Source of the DNA: Enterovibrio norvegicus DSM 15893
GTDB taxonomy: Bacteria; Pseudomonadota; Gammaproteobacteria; Enterobacterales; Vibrionaceae
NCBI RefSeq assembly: GCF_900115495.1
Contig: NZ_FOWR01000002.1
Span: forward strand, 157,397-221,396
Direction of reading: 5' to 3'
Length of the DNA: 64,000 nt
Under the pieces are notes generated by a model. The model was not told the origin of the DNA, did no database searches, and saw only the letters and a program-made list of their open reading frames with translations. The translations under genes and the position numbers were made by a program. Shown here piece by piece: positions 37,257 to 46,781 of the stretch (position 1 is its first letter; the number at the start of each line of letters is the position of its first letter).

Positions 37257-39560
37257 ATGTTTAAAAAGATCAGGGTGGTCCTTGTAGCGCTAATACTGTT
37301 GGGCTTGCTTGCTACAGCACTTTTTTATGGCGCGCTCACGATCAGTTTGCCGACATTGTCGGGAAACACGGTGTCCTCTGTGATCTCTAAGCCCACTCTT
37401 TTACGTCGCGATGAATTGGGCACAGCGATTGTACATGCTGAAAATCGATTAGATGCTTCGTATGCGCTTGGCTATGCGCATGGTCAAGATCGCTTCTTTC
37501 AGATGGATTTACTCCGCCGCAACGCCGCAGGTGAGCTTGCGGAGTTGTTTGGTGCTGCCGCATTGCCGCTCGATGAAAAGGTACGTTTCCACCAACTTCG
37601 AAAACGCAGTCAAAAAATGTTCGCCGCCTTTCCTGAGCAACAAAAAGAGATGCTGTCTGTTTACGCCAAAGGCGTTAACGATGCACTTGCCCATGCGTCC
37701 TTTCCAACGTTCGAATACTTGCTCACGCAGTCAAAGCGAAAACCTTGGAAGCCTGAGGATTCATTGCTGGTTGTGTATAGCATGTATTTGGATTTGCAGG
37801 GACCGAGCATTGAAAGAGATCTTGTCTATCACGCCATTCAACAAACTTTTGGTGCTAACACCCTCGCTTTTCTGACTCAAGCCAGTGAATTCCAAGCCGC
37901 GTTGGATGGCAGTCGCCTTCCGCTTAAGAAAGTGTCAATTCCAGAGCTCGACAGTACTTTCCTAAAAACGGCGATGGTGACATCCATAGAGAAAAACGCA
38001 GAAGTTGGCAGCAACAATTGGGCTGTGAGCGGTGCGTTGACTCGTAATGGTAAGGCCATGTTGTCGGACGATATGCATCTCATGCTCAGCACACCAGTGA
38101 TTTGGTACCGCGCGCAGCTCAACATCATCAATAATGAAAAACAGACACAGGTGACGGGCGTGAGCCTACCGGGTGTGCCTGCGATAGTCGTTGGCTCAAA
38201 TAACAAGGTTGCGTGGGGATTTACGAACTCGTATGTCGATACGGCAGATTGGATAAAACTGTCTGATAAAGACAAAACGGCGCTTGATGCTGAAAGCATT
38301 CCTTTGCCAGATGGCGAGAAGACATTCTATGTCGAAGTGAGCCATTTCGGACCAGTAAGACGGATTGATAACGAGAAATATGCGCTGACCTGGGTTGGCT
38401 ATCAGGATTACGCCATTAATTTAAATTTGATGAATCTTGAATGGGCAGATTCCGTGTCCGAAGCGCTGGCGACAAGCAAGAATATCGGTATTCCAGCACA
38501 GAACATGGTGGTTGCGGATAGTAGTGGTGATATCGCATGGCAAATCACGGGTGCAGTGCCTGATAGGCGCAAACCGAGTGACGTGCCTGTTTCATCTTCA
38601 CGTTTTGATGATGCTTGGTTACAACAAGCGCGCGACCTTCCCTCGCTGGTTAACCCCAAAGATCAACGAATCTGGACAGCGAATAGCCGTGCCGTGAGTG
38701 CTTCTCAGCATCGACGGTTTGGTGATGGTGGTTATGCACTTGGTGCGCGCAGCGAGCAGATAAAAGCACGGTTGTTTGAGAAAGACGTGTTCGACATTGA
38801 TGATTTCTATCAGATTCAATTGGATAACGAGGCGTTGTTTTTAACGCGATGGCAGGGCTTTTTGCTTGGTGTATTGAAAATAGATCCTGATTTGTTTTCC
38901 GAAGACATCAAGGAAGTAGAAGGGTGGCAAGGCTGTGCATGTGCCGATTCCGTCGGTTATAGCTTAGTGAAACGTTACCGAGATACACTCATCGATCAGC
39001 TGTTCGCGCCCATAGAGTCTCAACTTGCTGCGCAGAACCTAAGTCTGGCGTTAATAGAAAGACAGCTAGAGCCTGCATTGTGGCAACTCGTTAAAACGCA
39101 GGCTGACAGTTGGAAGCCTCTAAGCGCGGCCAATTGGAACGTCTTTTTCACAACCGCATACATTGATATGCGCGCGCAACTCATGGTGGACATGACAGGG
39201 CATGAAACCGGATCGTTGAAAGCGCTACGTTGGGGGGATGTGAATCGTCTTCAAATTCAACATCCGTTCAGTCAGCAAATCCCAGTGCTGAGTAATCTGC
39301 TGAATATGCCCGAGGTGGAAGGGTTTGGAGACAGGTTTATGCCCGCCGTACAAGGTAAGCATTTTGGCGCATCACAGCGTCTGATTGTTCAGCCTGGCGA
39401 TGAAGTGAATGGTGTTCTCACACTGCCAGGCGGGCAGAGCGGCCATCCACTTTCACCGTTTTACCGCTCGGGGTTTGGTGAATATGCCAATCAAGAATCA
39501 ACCCCGTTCTTACCGGGTAGTGTGCTTCATCAAATTGAATTCATTCCGACATCGCCTTAG
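37257..39560 (+). CDS. Penicillin acylase family protein (Ntn hydrolase)
   Basis: 767 residues from the ATG at 37257 (AAGG site upstream). An N-terminal signal or anchor (FKKIRVVLVALILLGLLATA) is followed by the alpha-chain region (YALGYAHGQDRFFQMDLLRR) and, after a spacer, the autocatalytic site GSNNWAVSG; Ser252 would become the N-terminal nucleophile of the beta chain. LPGVPAIVVGSNNKVAWGFTNS and NNW are typical of the family. Members cleave penicillins, acyl-homoserine lactones or other amides; the substrate here is open. Periplasmic location is expected. A terminator follows. Confidence 0.9.
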   Translation: MFKKIRVVLVALILLGLLATALFYGALTISLPTLSGNTVSSVISKPTLLRRDELGTAIVHAENRLDASYALGYAHGQDRFFQMDLLRRNAAGELAELFGAAALPLDEKVRFHQLRKRSQKMFAAFPEQQKEMLSVYAKGVNDALAHASFPTFEYLLTQSKRKPWKPEDSLLVVYSMYLDLQGPSIERDLVYHAIQQTFGANTLAFLTQASEFQAALDGSRLPLKKVSIPELDSTFLKTAMVTSIEKNAEVGSNNWAVSGALTRNGKAMLSDDMHLMLSTPVIWYRAQLNIINNEKQTQVTGVSLPGVPAIVVGSNNKVAWGFTNSYVDTADWIKLSDKDKTALDAESIPLPDGEKTFYVEVSHFGPVRRIDNEKYALTWVGYQDYAINLNLMNLEWADSVSEALATSKNIGIPAQNMVVADSSGDIAWQITGAVPDRRKPSDVPVSSSRFDDAWLQQARDLPSLVNPKDQRIWTANSRAVSASQHRRFGDGGYALGARSEQIKARLFEKDVFDIDDFYQIQLDNEALFLTRWQGFLLGVLKIDPDLFSEDIKEVEGWQGCACADSVGYSLVKRYRDTLIDQLFAPIESQLAAQNLSLALIERQLEPALWQLVKTQADSWKPLSAANWNVFFTTAYIDMRAQLMVDMTGHETGSLKALRWGDVNRLQIQHPFSQQIPVLSNLLNMPEVEGFGDRFMPAVQGKHFGASQRLIVQPGDEVNGVLTLPGGQSGHPLSPFYRSGFGEYANQESTPFLPGSVLHQIEFIPTSP

Positions 39561-39576
39561 CCCGTTGTTTCCGAAT

Positions 39577-39604
39577 AAAACGAGAGCCAACAGGCTCTTT
39601 TTTA
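39577..39604 (+). terminator. Terminator of the acylase gene
   Basis: AAAACGAGAGCC-AACA-GGCTCTTTTTTAT hairpin with T-run, about 20 bases after the stop. Confidence 0.85.
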
Positions 39605-39632
39605 TGCGATATAATTCAGGCGTAAAAAACAT

Positions 39633-39659
39633 TTCATTAAATTACCGTAATTTAATGAA
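39633..39659. promoter_or_regulatory. Perfect A+T-rich 12-bp-arm palindrome upstream of the DUF1800-DUF1501 operon
   Basis: TTCATTAAATTA and TAATTTAATGAA flank CCG. It lies in a 390-base, A+T-rich region without genes (39561-39948), about 290 bases before the operon. There is no T-run, so an operator is more likely than a terminator. Confidence 0.5.
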
Positions 39660-39948
39660 GAGAAATAATTTAATTACCAATGCTTTACGAAGTTTTATTA
39701 CAAATTCTCGTTTCAAAAATTGGAATAAAATAAATTGCTAGCGCATATGACTGTAAATAGTCAATGCCACATGTGTTTCTATATTGAGATTTGGTCTATT
39801 ATTCTGACTCTCTCCCAATAAATAGTCAGGCTTTATTTGCAGAGTGAAATATATGAATATTCTTAAATGTGTGTCCAATGGTTCAAAAGTGATAACCAGT
39901 AGTAAAAATACAAATCACTTTTGCCCGACTCATTTAAGGGTAATTGAT

Positions 39949-41478
39949 ATGCAATTTGATTCTTTCACACATGCTTCACGTTGGTTGGATCTCGCGACGT
40001 TTGGTCCGAAGCAGGGCGAGGCAAATGCATTAGTCAACAAACGCGCTAAGGCTTGGTTCGATGAACAAGTGAAGCTGCCAGCTTCCTCTCACTTAAAGCA
40101 ATGCGAAAAACAATTCGCTGCACAGGGTTACGGAAAAATGATATCTCGTTCGACACGTATTCGTGCATGGCTAGATATCGCGCTGTATGGCGATGACCAA
40201 CTGCGACAAAAAGTGGGTTACGCGCTAAGCCAAATTTTTGTGGCCTCAGATCAAGATGCCACCCTCATTAACCACACACCTGCAATCGCTCACTATAACG
40301 ATTTGCTGTGTGGGCATGCGTTTGGGAATTACCGAGAATTATTGAAAGCAGTGTCTCTATCGCCAGTGATGGGGCATTACTTGACCATGGTAGGCAATCA
40401 GATGGGTGACCCTTTAACAGGGCGTCGTCCAGATGAAAACTACGCACGTGAGATTTTACAGTTATTTTCTGTTGGACTGTATGAACGTGACATTGATGGT
40501 AGCTACATCATGGGAAACAACGGCCAACCCGTTGCTTGCTACGACGAAAAAGACATTCAAGAATTGGCACGTGTCTTCACAGGTTGGGACAGCCTTGATA
40601 GCCACATGATAGAAGCCATGACCAACAACGGTCAGTATCATGACCCTGGTGAAAAGATGATCATGGGGCACCGTTTCCCCAAAAACACCAGTGCCGATGT
40701 AGAAATGGATCGCGTGATGGATATGCTGCTACATCATCCTTCTACAGCCCCTAACATCAGTAAAGGCTTGATTCAAAAGCTGACCACATCTAATCCATCA
40801 CCAGACTATGTTCGTCGTGTGACCGAAGTGTTCTTGAATAACGGAGAGGGTGTTGTCGGGGATCTAAAAGCGGTTGTTTGGGCTGTGCTTGCAGACGAGG
40901 AAGTGTACACCGCCACACCAATGACCATGAGTAAAATCCGTGAGCCTTGGTTATCTTTGGTTTACATCTACCGCGCATTAGATGCACAACCGGGGGCAGG
41001 TAGCGCATTGGTAGAAACGGATTTAGTGTATCTGAAAACGTGTAACCAATATCCGCTGGGTTCACCGTCTGTATTTAACTTTTACTTACCTGATTACGCC
41101 CCTAATGGTGTTGTAAGTGAAAACAATTTGGTCTCCCCAGAATTACAGATTATTGATTGGTCCCATATTATTTATGTGCACAATTTCATATATGGAATAT
41201 TCAGACTTAATCTGCAAGACAAAAATAAACCACTAAAAAAACAACTATATATCAACGTTGAAGATTTAAAAGCGCCATTTGATACCAAAGATATTCAAGG
41301 CTTTGTTACTGAAGTATCAGAACGATTTTTTAATGGCGCTATGCCGGTAGAGCTGCAACACATATTGTCTGATCATTACAACGGTCTCGATATGCACGCA
41401 GGTAAGTGGGTTCAGCGATTAATGTTTATCGCTTTATCTTCCCCATATTTCCATGTTCAGGAGAACCGCGCATCATGA
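39949..41478 (+). CDS. DUF1800 family protein
   Basis: 509 residues from the ATG at 39949, which has AAGGG 8 bases upstream and puts the domain at the N-terminus (FTHASRWLDLATFGP). The frame is open 35 codons further up, but that part has no good start. The DUF1800 core is RRPDENYAREILQLFSVGLY and ELARVFTGWD. No signal peptide is seen. The stop overlaps the DUF1501 start (ATGA). The two families are usually adjacent; their activity is unknown, though links to exported or polysaccharide-related functions are often guessed. Confidence 0.87.
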   Translation: MQFDSFTHASRWLDLATFGPKQGEANALVNKRAKAWFDEQVKLPASSHLKQCEKQFAAQGYGKMISRSTRIRAWLDIALYGDDQLRQKVGYALSQIFVASDQDATLINHTPAIAHYNDLLCGHAFGNYRELLKAVSLSPVMGHYLTMVGNQMGDPLTGRRPDENYAREILQLFSVGLYERDIDGSYIMGNNGQPVACYDEKDIQELARVFTGWDSLDSHMIEAMTNNGQYHDPGEKMIMGHRFPKNTSADVEMDRVMDMLLHHPSTAPNISKGLIQKLTTSNPSPDYVRRVTEVFLNNGEGVVGDLKAVVWAVLADEEVYTATPMTMSKIREPWLSLVYIYRALDAQPGAGSALVETDLVYLKTCNQYPLGSPSVFNFYLPDYAPNGVVSENNLVSPELQIIDWSHIIYVHNFIYGIFRLNLQDKNKPLKKQLYINVEDLKAPFDTKDIQGFVTEVSERFFNGAMPVELQHILSDHYNGLDMHAGKWVQRLMFIALSSPYFHVQENRAS

Positions 41479-42797
41479 AACTAACACGTAGAGATTTCAT
41501 CAAATCAGCCGGTATTGCAGGCGCTGCTGCTGCCGCACCTATGAGCTTTAGCCTTCAAGCACGAGGCGTTGAAGACTACAAAGCCTTAATCTGCATTTTT
41601 ATGAATGGCGGTAATGATTTTTTCCATCAAGTTTTGCCGCTGGATAGCGAGAATTTCAATAAATTCAACGCATCACGCCAAGGCATTGCAGTACCGCGCA
41701 GTCACGTTATGCCGCTTAACATTAAAGATAAAAATGGCGTGCAATTTGGCCTGAACAAATCCATGCGTGCACTCATGCCGTTGTTTGAAAAAAACCAAGC
41801 GAATGTCGTCATGAATGTAGGTCCATTGCTCGCGCCGACATCAAAAGAAGATCTTGAGTCTGGCCGCGCAGAACTGCCGCCTTATCTTTTCGCTCATAAC
41901 AAGCAGCAAGAAGTATGGCAACACAGTTGGATGGGAGAGGCGTACAGTCAGCACGGTTGGTTGGGGATGTCGATGGATGTGATGGCCCGCTCTATGGCTG
42001 ACATGCCAAATTGCTTCTACACCGGCCCTAACTCTATTTTGGACAGCTATTCCACGGATTCCATGTTCGTGAACAAAAATGGCTTTCAAGAACTACAAGC
42101 CTTGTCGAGTGCAGTTATTCGCTCGAGCTATGAATCCATGGCGAACCAGCATTATGACTCACCGTTGGTCGCAGGGTATGCCAATGTTGTGCAACAAGCG
42201 GTATCGGCGCAAAAACAAATGGAGCCGATTGTTGAAGGCATTCCTATGGATGACCGAATTCCGACATCAAACCTTGGCACCCAGCTGCGTGGCATCAAGC
42301 AAATGATCGATGCAGCACAGCTTTTGGGTCATAACCGTCAGGTGTTTTACGTCTCTATCGGTGGTTTTGATACCCACGATAATCAAGTTCGCCGTCAAGA
42401 TGACCTGATGAAAGAGTTTTCAGAGGCGGTCGCTGGGTTGTATGCCGCGCTGGAAGAGGATGGTTTATCTGAAAACGTACTGACATGTTCACTGTCTGAG
42501 TTTGGACGCACCATGCACGATAATGCCCGTAAGGGCACAGACCACGGTTGGGGCGGCGGGCAGTTTATGTTTGGCGGACCCACACACGGCGGCGAATGCT
42601 GTGGCGAGTACCCAGATTTCACTCGTGGTGGCAAAGACGACAACGGTGAAGGTCGGATCATCCCGAAAATAGCGCACGAACAATATGCTGCTTACATTGT
42701 GAAATGGCTTGGATTGGGGAACGGTGCCCTTAATACCGTCTTCCCAACGTTGCCGAAATTTGGTGGACCGATTGAAATGGGTTTGGTGTCTCGCTGA
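41475..42797 (+). CDS. DUF1501 family protein with Tat signal
   Basis: 440 residues from the ATG at 41475. The N-terminus is a twin-arginine signal (LTRRDFIKSAGIAGAAAAAP). The DUF1501 domain follows (alkaline-phosphatase/sulfatase-like fold): ICIFMNGGNDFF, VSIGGFDTHDNQVRRQ, SLSEFGRTMHDN and GTDHGWGGGQFMFGG, with Asp/His residues suited to metal binding. It is translationally coupled to DUF1800. Periplasmic location is expected. Confidence 0.9.
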   Translation: MKLTRRDFIKSAGIAGAAAAAPMSFSLQARGVEDYKALICIFMNGGNDFFHQVLPLDSENFNKFNASRQGIAVPRSHVMPLNIKDKNGVQFGLNKSMRALMPLFEKNQANVVMNVGPLLAPTSKEDLESGRAELPPYLFAHNKQQEVWQHSWMGEAYSQHGWLGMSMDVMARSMADMPNCFYTGPNSILDSYSTDSMFVNKNGFQELQALSSAVIRSSYESMANQHYDSPLVAGYANVVQQAVSAQKQMEPIVEGIPMDDRIPTSNLGTQLRGIKQMIDAAQLLGHNRQVFYVSIGGFDTHDNQVRRQDDLMKEFSEAVAGLYAALEEDGLSENVLTCSLSEFGRTMHDNARKGTDHGWGGGQFMFGGPTHGGECCGEYPDFTRGGKDDNGEGRIIPKIAHEQYAAYIVKWLGLGNGALNTVFPTLPKFGGPIEMGLVSR

Positions 42798-42826
42798 TCG
42801 AGGCAGCCAAAACCCAAAAAACGAAC

Positions 42827-42855
42827 AAGCCAGAGCCAATTGCTCTGGCTTTTTT
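42827..42855 (+). terminator. Terminator of the DUF1800-DUF1501 operon
   Basis: AAGCCAGAGCAATTGCTCTGGCTT-type hairpin (arms AAGCCAGAGC and GCTCTGGCTT) followed by T-run. Confidence 0.87.
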
Positions 42856-42993
42856 CAAGGGAATTCTTAAGTTATCTAGGCAAGAGGTGAACCAATCACT
42901 CAATACGCTACAAAACGCATGGGGTTTGGTGGCAGCGAATAGTGATTTGCCCTAGTATTTTTCTCTTATTCGCCAAGCTGTAGGAAGCAGAAC

Positions 42994-43566
42994 ATGAGTA
43001 AAAGTTGGGATGATATGGCTGCAGAATGGGATTCCAATGCAGCGGTTATCGCCTATTCGGAAAAAGTAGCTAGTGCGTTGGCGAACGTTGTGGCAATCAA
43101 GGGAAGTAAGATCCTCGATTTTGGGTGTGGTACCGGTTTGTTGACAGAAAAGCTGTCGCCGAAAGTGACTTCAATCACTGCCATTGACCCCTCTGTGGAA
43201 ATGATCAATGCCTTGAAAGCAAAAGATTTGCCGAACGTGAGCACCGTGAACGGTGTAGTTGATGAAATATTTGTTCGAGAATACAAACAAGCGGGTCAAC
43301 GTTTTGATGTGATCGTGGCTTCATCATCGCTTGCGTTTGTGCCGGATTATCAAGAAACCATCGCGTTGTTAGCCATGCTGTTGGTGGATGGTGGTTTGTT
43401 GGTGCAATGGGATTGGGAAAAAAGCGAGAGTTCAGGCGCCGGTTTCACCGTGAGTGAAATTGAAGAGGCGTACACGGACGCGGGCTTGAACGTCATTTCG
43501 ACCTCCATTCCATTCAACATGGGGGACATGCGAGTGTTGATGGGGGTCGGTCAGCGTACTGCATAA
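42994..43566 (+). CDS. Class I SAM-dependent methyltransferase
   Basis: 190 residues. Motif I is ILDFGCGTGLLTEKL, followed by ITAIDPSVEMINALKAK and DVIVASSSLAFVPDYQE; a C-terminal part with a GGLLVQWDWEK strand completes the Rossmann fold. The substrate is unknown. It stands alone, with a terminator after it. Confidence 0.88.
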   Translation: MSKSWDDMAAEWDSNAAVIAYSEKVASALANVVAIKGSKILDFGCGTGLLTEKLSPKVTSITAIDPSVEMINALKAKDLPNVSTVNGVVDEIFVREYKQAGQRFDVIVASSSLAFVPDYQETIALLAMLLVDGGLLVQWDWEKSESSGAGFTVSEIEEAYTDAGLNVISTSIPFNMGDMRVLMGVGQRTA

Positions 43567-43598
43567 ACAAAAAACCGCCGATAAGGGCGGTTTTTTTA
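43567..43598. terminator. Terminator between methyltransferase gene and punC
   Basis: AAAAAACCGCC-GATAA-GGCGGTTTTTTT hairpin between convergent genes. Confidence 0.87.
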
Positions 43599-43625
43599 TG
43601 TTTTTTCGTCTGTTGTTTCGATGAA

Positions 43626-44837
43626 TTATGCCGCTTGTGGGCCTTCTTCTAACGTCGCACGGTTGCCGTTCCAGCTAAGCGCGAGACCAAGTGCAACGGA
43701 AGCTGCAGCGCCCATCATTACCGCAGAGACTGTCAACAAACCGCTAACGGCTAGCGCTGATACAATGCCACTTGCAACAAAACAAATCATGGTTTGTAGG
43801 AAGTTCAATAGACCTGCAGCGGTTGCGCTACAGTGTTTGAAATCTTCCAACGCTTTGTTCACCACGATTGGGTAAATCGCACCGTTCGCCACTGCCAAGA
43901 AACAGAATGGGATCAATACTGGCATGATGGTAGAGACATCAGACTGCCAAGACACCACGAAAATGGCCGATACGCTCGCGATAAACAAACCCACATACCA
44001 AGGAAGAAGCACTGAACCATCATATTTGTTCAACAATGCACGACAGCTATAACCACCCACAATGAACGCGATAGTTTGTGGTACGTAGCTCATACCAATG
44101 TCAGCACCGCTATAACCCATTTCTGTCATCACGAACGGTGAGCCGGTTAGCCATGCAAAGAATGCCGCTGAACAACCAGCGAAGATAAGCATGTTGCCGA
44201 CAAACTTGCGTGAACTCACGATGTGCTTGTAGTCGCTAACCAGTTTCGCGCCCATTTTTTCATTCGTATCTACGGCGGGTGCGCTTTCTTCTTGGCGAAG
44301 CGTGGTAACAACCAACAACACACCCAAACCCACCAACGCGATAAAAATGCTGCGCCAGCCGAAGTGAGATTCCAGTGCAGCACCCGCAAGTGGTGCTAAA
44401 GCTGGAGACAATGCAACCAACGGCATGACCGTTGCGAAAACACGTTGAGATGTTTTGCTGTCATAGCGGTCAATCACAATGGCTTGCCAAATCACAGATG
44501 CACTGCATGCACCTAACGCTTGAACAAAACGCGCAGCAAGAAATACTTCAATGCTGTCGGATAGGAAACACGCCACCGTCGCTGCAGTGAACAGCGCCAT
44601 ACCGCCGACCAGCACTTTAATGCGGCCAATACGGTCAGACAACGGACCATAAACCACTTGGCCTAACGCCATGCCCAACAGGAACACGGTCAGTGACAGG
44701 CCGATCATGGATTGCGTTGTACCCATTTCAAGACGGATGTTTTCAAAAGCGGGTAGGTACATATCGGTAGCAAGGAAGCCAAGCATGCTCAAGCCTGCAA
44801 ACCACACCATAGTTGTCATAGGAACAGAATTTTTCAT
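43626..44837 (-). CDS. punC: Purine nucleoside/drug MFS exporter PunC (YdhC)
   Basis: 403 residues, 12 membrane segments, Bcr/CflA-type MFS. It aligns with E. coli PunC over its length: VWFAGLSMLGFLATDMYLPAF, GPLSDRIGR, QALGACSASVIWQAIV, ACSAAFFAWLTGSPFVMTEMGYS, GMSYVPQTIAF and ANGAIYPIVV. PunC exports purine nucleosides such as adenosine. It is divergent from punR, as in E. coli. The pair and the similarity make the assignment firm, though drug export was the older annotation. Confidence 0.87.
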   Translation of the reverse strand: MKNSVPMTTMVWFAGLSMLGFLATDMYLPAFENIRLEMGTTQSMIGLSLTVFLLGMALGQVVYGPLSDRIGRIKVLVGGMALFTAATVACFLSDSIEVFLAARFVQALGACSASVIWQAIVIDRYDSKTSQRVFATVMPLVALSPALAPLAGAALESHFGWRSIFIALVGLGVLLVVTTLRQEESAPAVDTNEKMGAKLVSDYKHIVSSRKFVGNMLIFAGCSAAFFAWLTGSPFVMTEMGYSGADIGMSYVPQTIAFIVGGYSCRALLNKYDGSVLLPWYVGLFIASVSAIFVVSWQSDVSTIMPVLIPFCFLAVANGAIYPIVVNKALEDFKHCSATAAGLLNFLQTMICFVASGIVSALAVSGLLTVSAVMMGAAASVALGLALSWNGNRATLEEGPQAA

Positions 44838-45018
44838 TTTACGTTGTCCGTTCGTTTATCAATATCGTGGAGTGTATCCGCCAAGAAAAACTCTGTGAAA
44901 CGGTAAAATTTCGCTATTGCTTTCAAAAAATTTGATTTGATGGCTAAGTGTGACCAATATAAGGCAATATTTGCTCGTTGAGTGGCAGGTACACCAATGA
45001 AAAAGGGCGTCTTCGCAC

Positions 45019-45921
45019 ATGTTTTCTTATCCCGATCTTCAAGTTATTGATGCTGTTGCACGACGCGGCAGTTTCTCGGCTGCGGCTGAAGAGCTTCACA
45101 AAGTCCCAAGCGCGGTGAGCTACACGGTTCGCCAAATGGAACAAAAGCTTGCTGTGAATTTATTTGAACGCTTGCATCGCTCAGTGAAATTAACGCCTGC
45201 AGGGGTATTTTTCGTCGAAGAAGCTCGCGGCTTGATGAAACAAATGGATGAAATCCGCACACAAACACAACGTGTCGCAAACGGTTGGACACGCAGTGTG
45301 TCGCTTGCTTTAGATAACGTCGTGCGAGAAGACCGTGTCGATTCATTGGTTCGTGACTTTTATGATGCCTTTCCTGACGTTGAATTACTGCTGACGATGG
45401 AAGTGTTTAACGGTGTATGGGATGCATTGGCTTATGACCGCGCAGACATTGCTATCGGTGCAACAGCGGCGGTGCCTGTCAGTGGAAACCTCAGCTATCG
45501 TGACATGGGCATTTTGACGTGGCGTTTTGTGGTATCGAAAAATCACCCCTTAGCCAGTGAACAAGAGCCGATTCGTCACGAACAATTATTGGGTTACCCC
45601 GCCATTTGTTTGGAAGACACCTCGCGCATTTTACCAAAGCGAGCCACATGGTTGCTGGACAATCAACGCCGCTTAACCGTCCCTAACTGGCACAGTGCCA
45701 TTCAATGCTTTCGCAGTGGGTTAGGGATTGGCGCAATGCCATCACACATGGCGGAACCGTATTTGAAAAGTGGCGAGCTAATAGAAAAAACCTTGGTTGA
45801 GCCACCAAGCAAAAGCCCGTGTTGCATCGCATGGCGAACCGACAAAGAAAACCCTGCGGTGAATTGGATTCTGGATTACTTGGGCGACGCAGAAAAAGCG
45901 CACAGAGAGTGGCTAGAGTAG
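45019..45921 (+). CDS. punR: LysR-type regulator PunR (YdhB)
   Basis: 300 residues. The HTH region (LQVIDAVARRGSFSAAAEELHKVPSAVSYTVRQ) and the effector domain (VFNGVWDALAYDRADIAIGATAAVPV, DTSRILPKRATWLLDNQRR) match E. coli PunR closely. It activates the divergent punC exporter in response to purines. A 180-base divergent region lies between them. Its own 3' end is followed by a long terminator. Confidence 0.88.
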   Translation: MFSYPDLQVIDAVARRGSFSAAAEELHKVPSAVSYTVRQMEQKLAVNLFERLHRSVKLTPAGVFFVEEARGLMKQMDEIRTQTQRVANGWTRSVSLALDNVVREDRVDSLVRDFYDAFPDVELLLTMEVFNGVWDALAYDRADIAIGATAAVPVSGNLSYRDMGILTWRFVVSKNHPLASEQEPIRHEQLLGYPAICLEDTSRILPKRATWLLDNQRRLTVPNWHSAIQCFRSGLGIGAMPSHMAEPYLKSGELIEKTLVEPPSKSPCCIAWRTDKENPAVNWILDYLGDAEKAHREWLE

Positions 45922-45957
45922 TAACTGTAGGATCCTAAAAAGCGGGGTTTCTGAACA

Positions 45958-45997
45958 TTGACCAAAGTCAGCCTAAAAGGAGACTTTGGTCGTTTTT
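45958..45997 (+). terminator. Terminator of punR
   Basis: GACCAAAGTC and GACTTTGGTC, a perfect 10-bp stem with a 12-base loop, followed by GTTTTTG. Confidence 0.8.
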
Positions 45998-46040
45998 GTC
46001 ACGGTTTACGGAATCGATACCGCATAAGCTTCTTTCACGT

Positions 46041-46583
46041 TCACAGTAAATGAGCGGTTGCTTGGCGTGCTTCTTTTTCCATGGGTGCGTTGTAGTAACC
46101 GTAAATGAACATTTGAATGAGGTATTGTCGTGTTTGTTCAGTCAGCCCTAACTCTTCAGCTTGTTTTACATGAACAAGCTCATGGGGAAGCAGATCACGC
46201 TGATTCTTATAACGATGGTGTATCCAAATACCATAGCCGTAGGCGTAGCCCGCCATATTTGGGTTGGTATACCCCACGCGTTTAGCGATCTCTAGCAGCT
46301 CAGGATCTGTGGGTGCAGGCAATTTATCAACGTAATAAACGCGCACTTTCTCAGGGTGTTGAACACCCATCTCCTTCGCAATCACAATTTGAGCATCGGT
46401 GAGAGGTTGCCCGTTTTTTAGCGCCTCTTTTTGGGCGTCATGGACAAACTCACTCGCGGCGGGCATCAGCTTATTAACACCATCAATCAGTTCTTGCGGT
46501 GGATTTGCATATATCTCATCTCGGTTTACACACCCTGTTAAAACGAGCAAGCCTAAGCAAAGCGTAAAGACCTTTTTGTTCAT
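46041..46583 (-). CDS. Lipoprotein with HExxH metallopeptidase-like motif
   Basis: 180 residues. Lipoprotein signal MNKKVFTLCLGLLVLTGC with a good lipobox. The mature domain has LLPHELVHVKQAEELG, an HExxH zinc-peptidase-type helix, preceded by YAYGYGIWIHHRYKNQ. Such short HELxH proteins appear in cell-envelope contexts; peptidase activity is not shown. It is single, divergent from the LysE-type gene. Confidence 0.78.
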   Translation of the reverse strand: MNKKVFTLCLGLLVLTGCVNRDEIYANPPQELIDGVNKLMPAASEFVHDAQKEALKNGQPLTDAQIVIAKEMGVQHPEKVRVYYVDKLPAPTDPELLEIAKRVGYTNPNMAGYAYGYGIWIHHRYKNQRDLLPHELVHVKQAEELGLTEQTRQYLIQMFIYGYYNAPMEKEARQATAHLL

Positions 46584-46781
46584 TATGAATCCTGCATCTT
46601 CAGATTATTTGCGTATAGGGTGAAACTATCATCAAAATAGGATGCTGGATTGTTGTCAAAAACGTTCTTGGAGACAATACACAGTGTGGAGAGAGTCTGA
46701 TGTAACGTGTGGATTGACGATCCTTGTTGTTGGCACGTAATCTGTTTCTCTATTGTCTGGTGACTAAAAAGAGAAAAGGCC

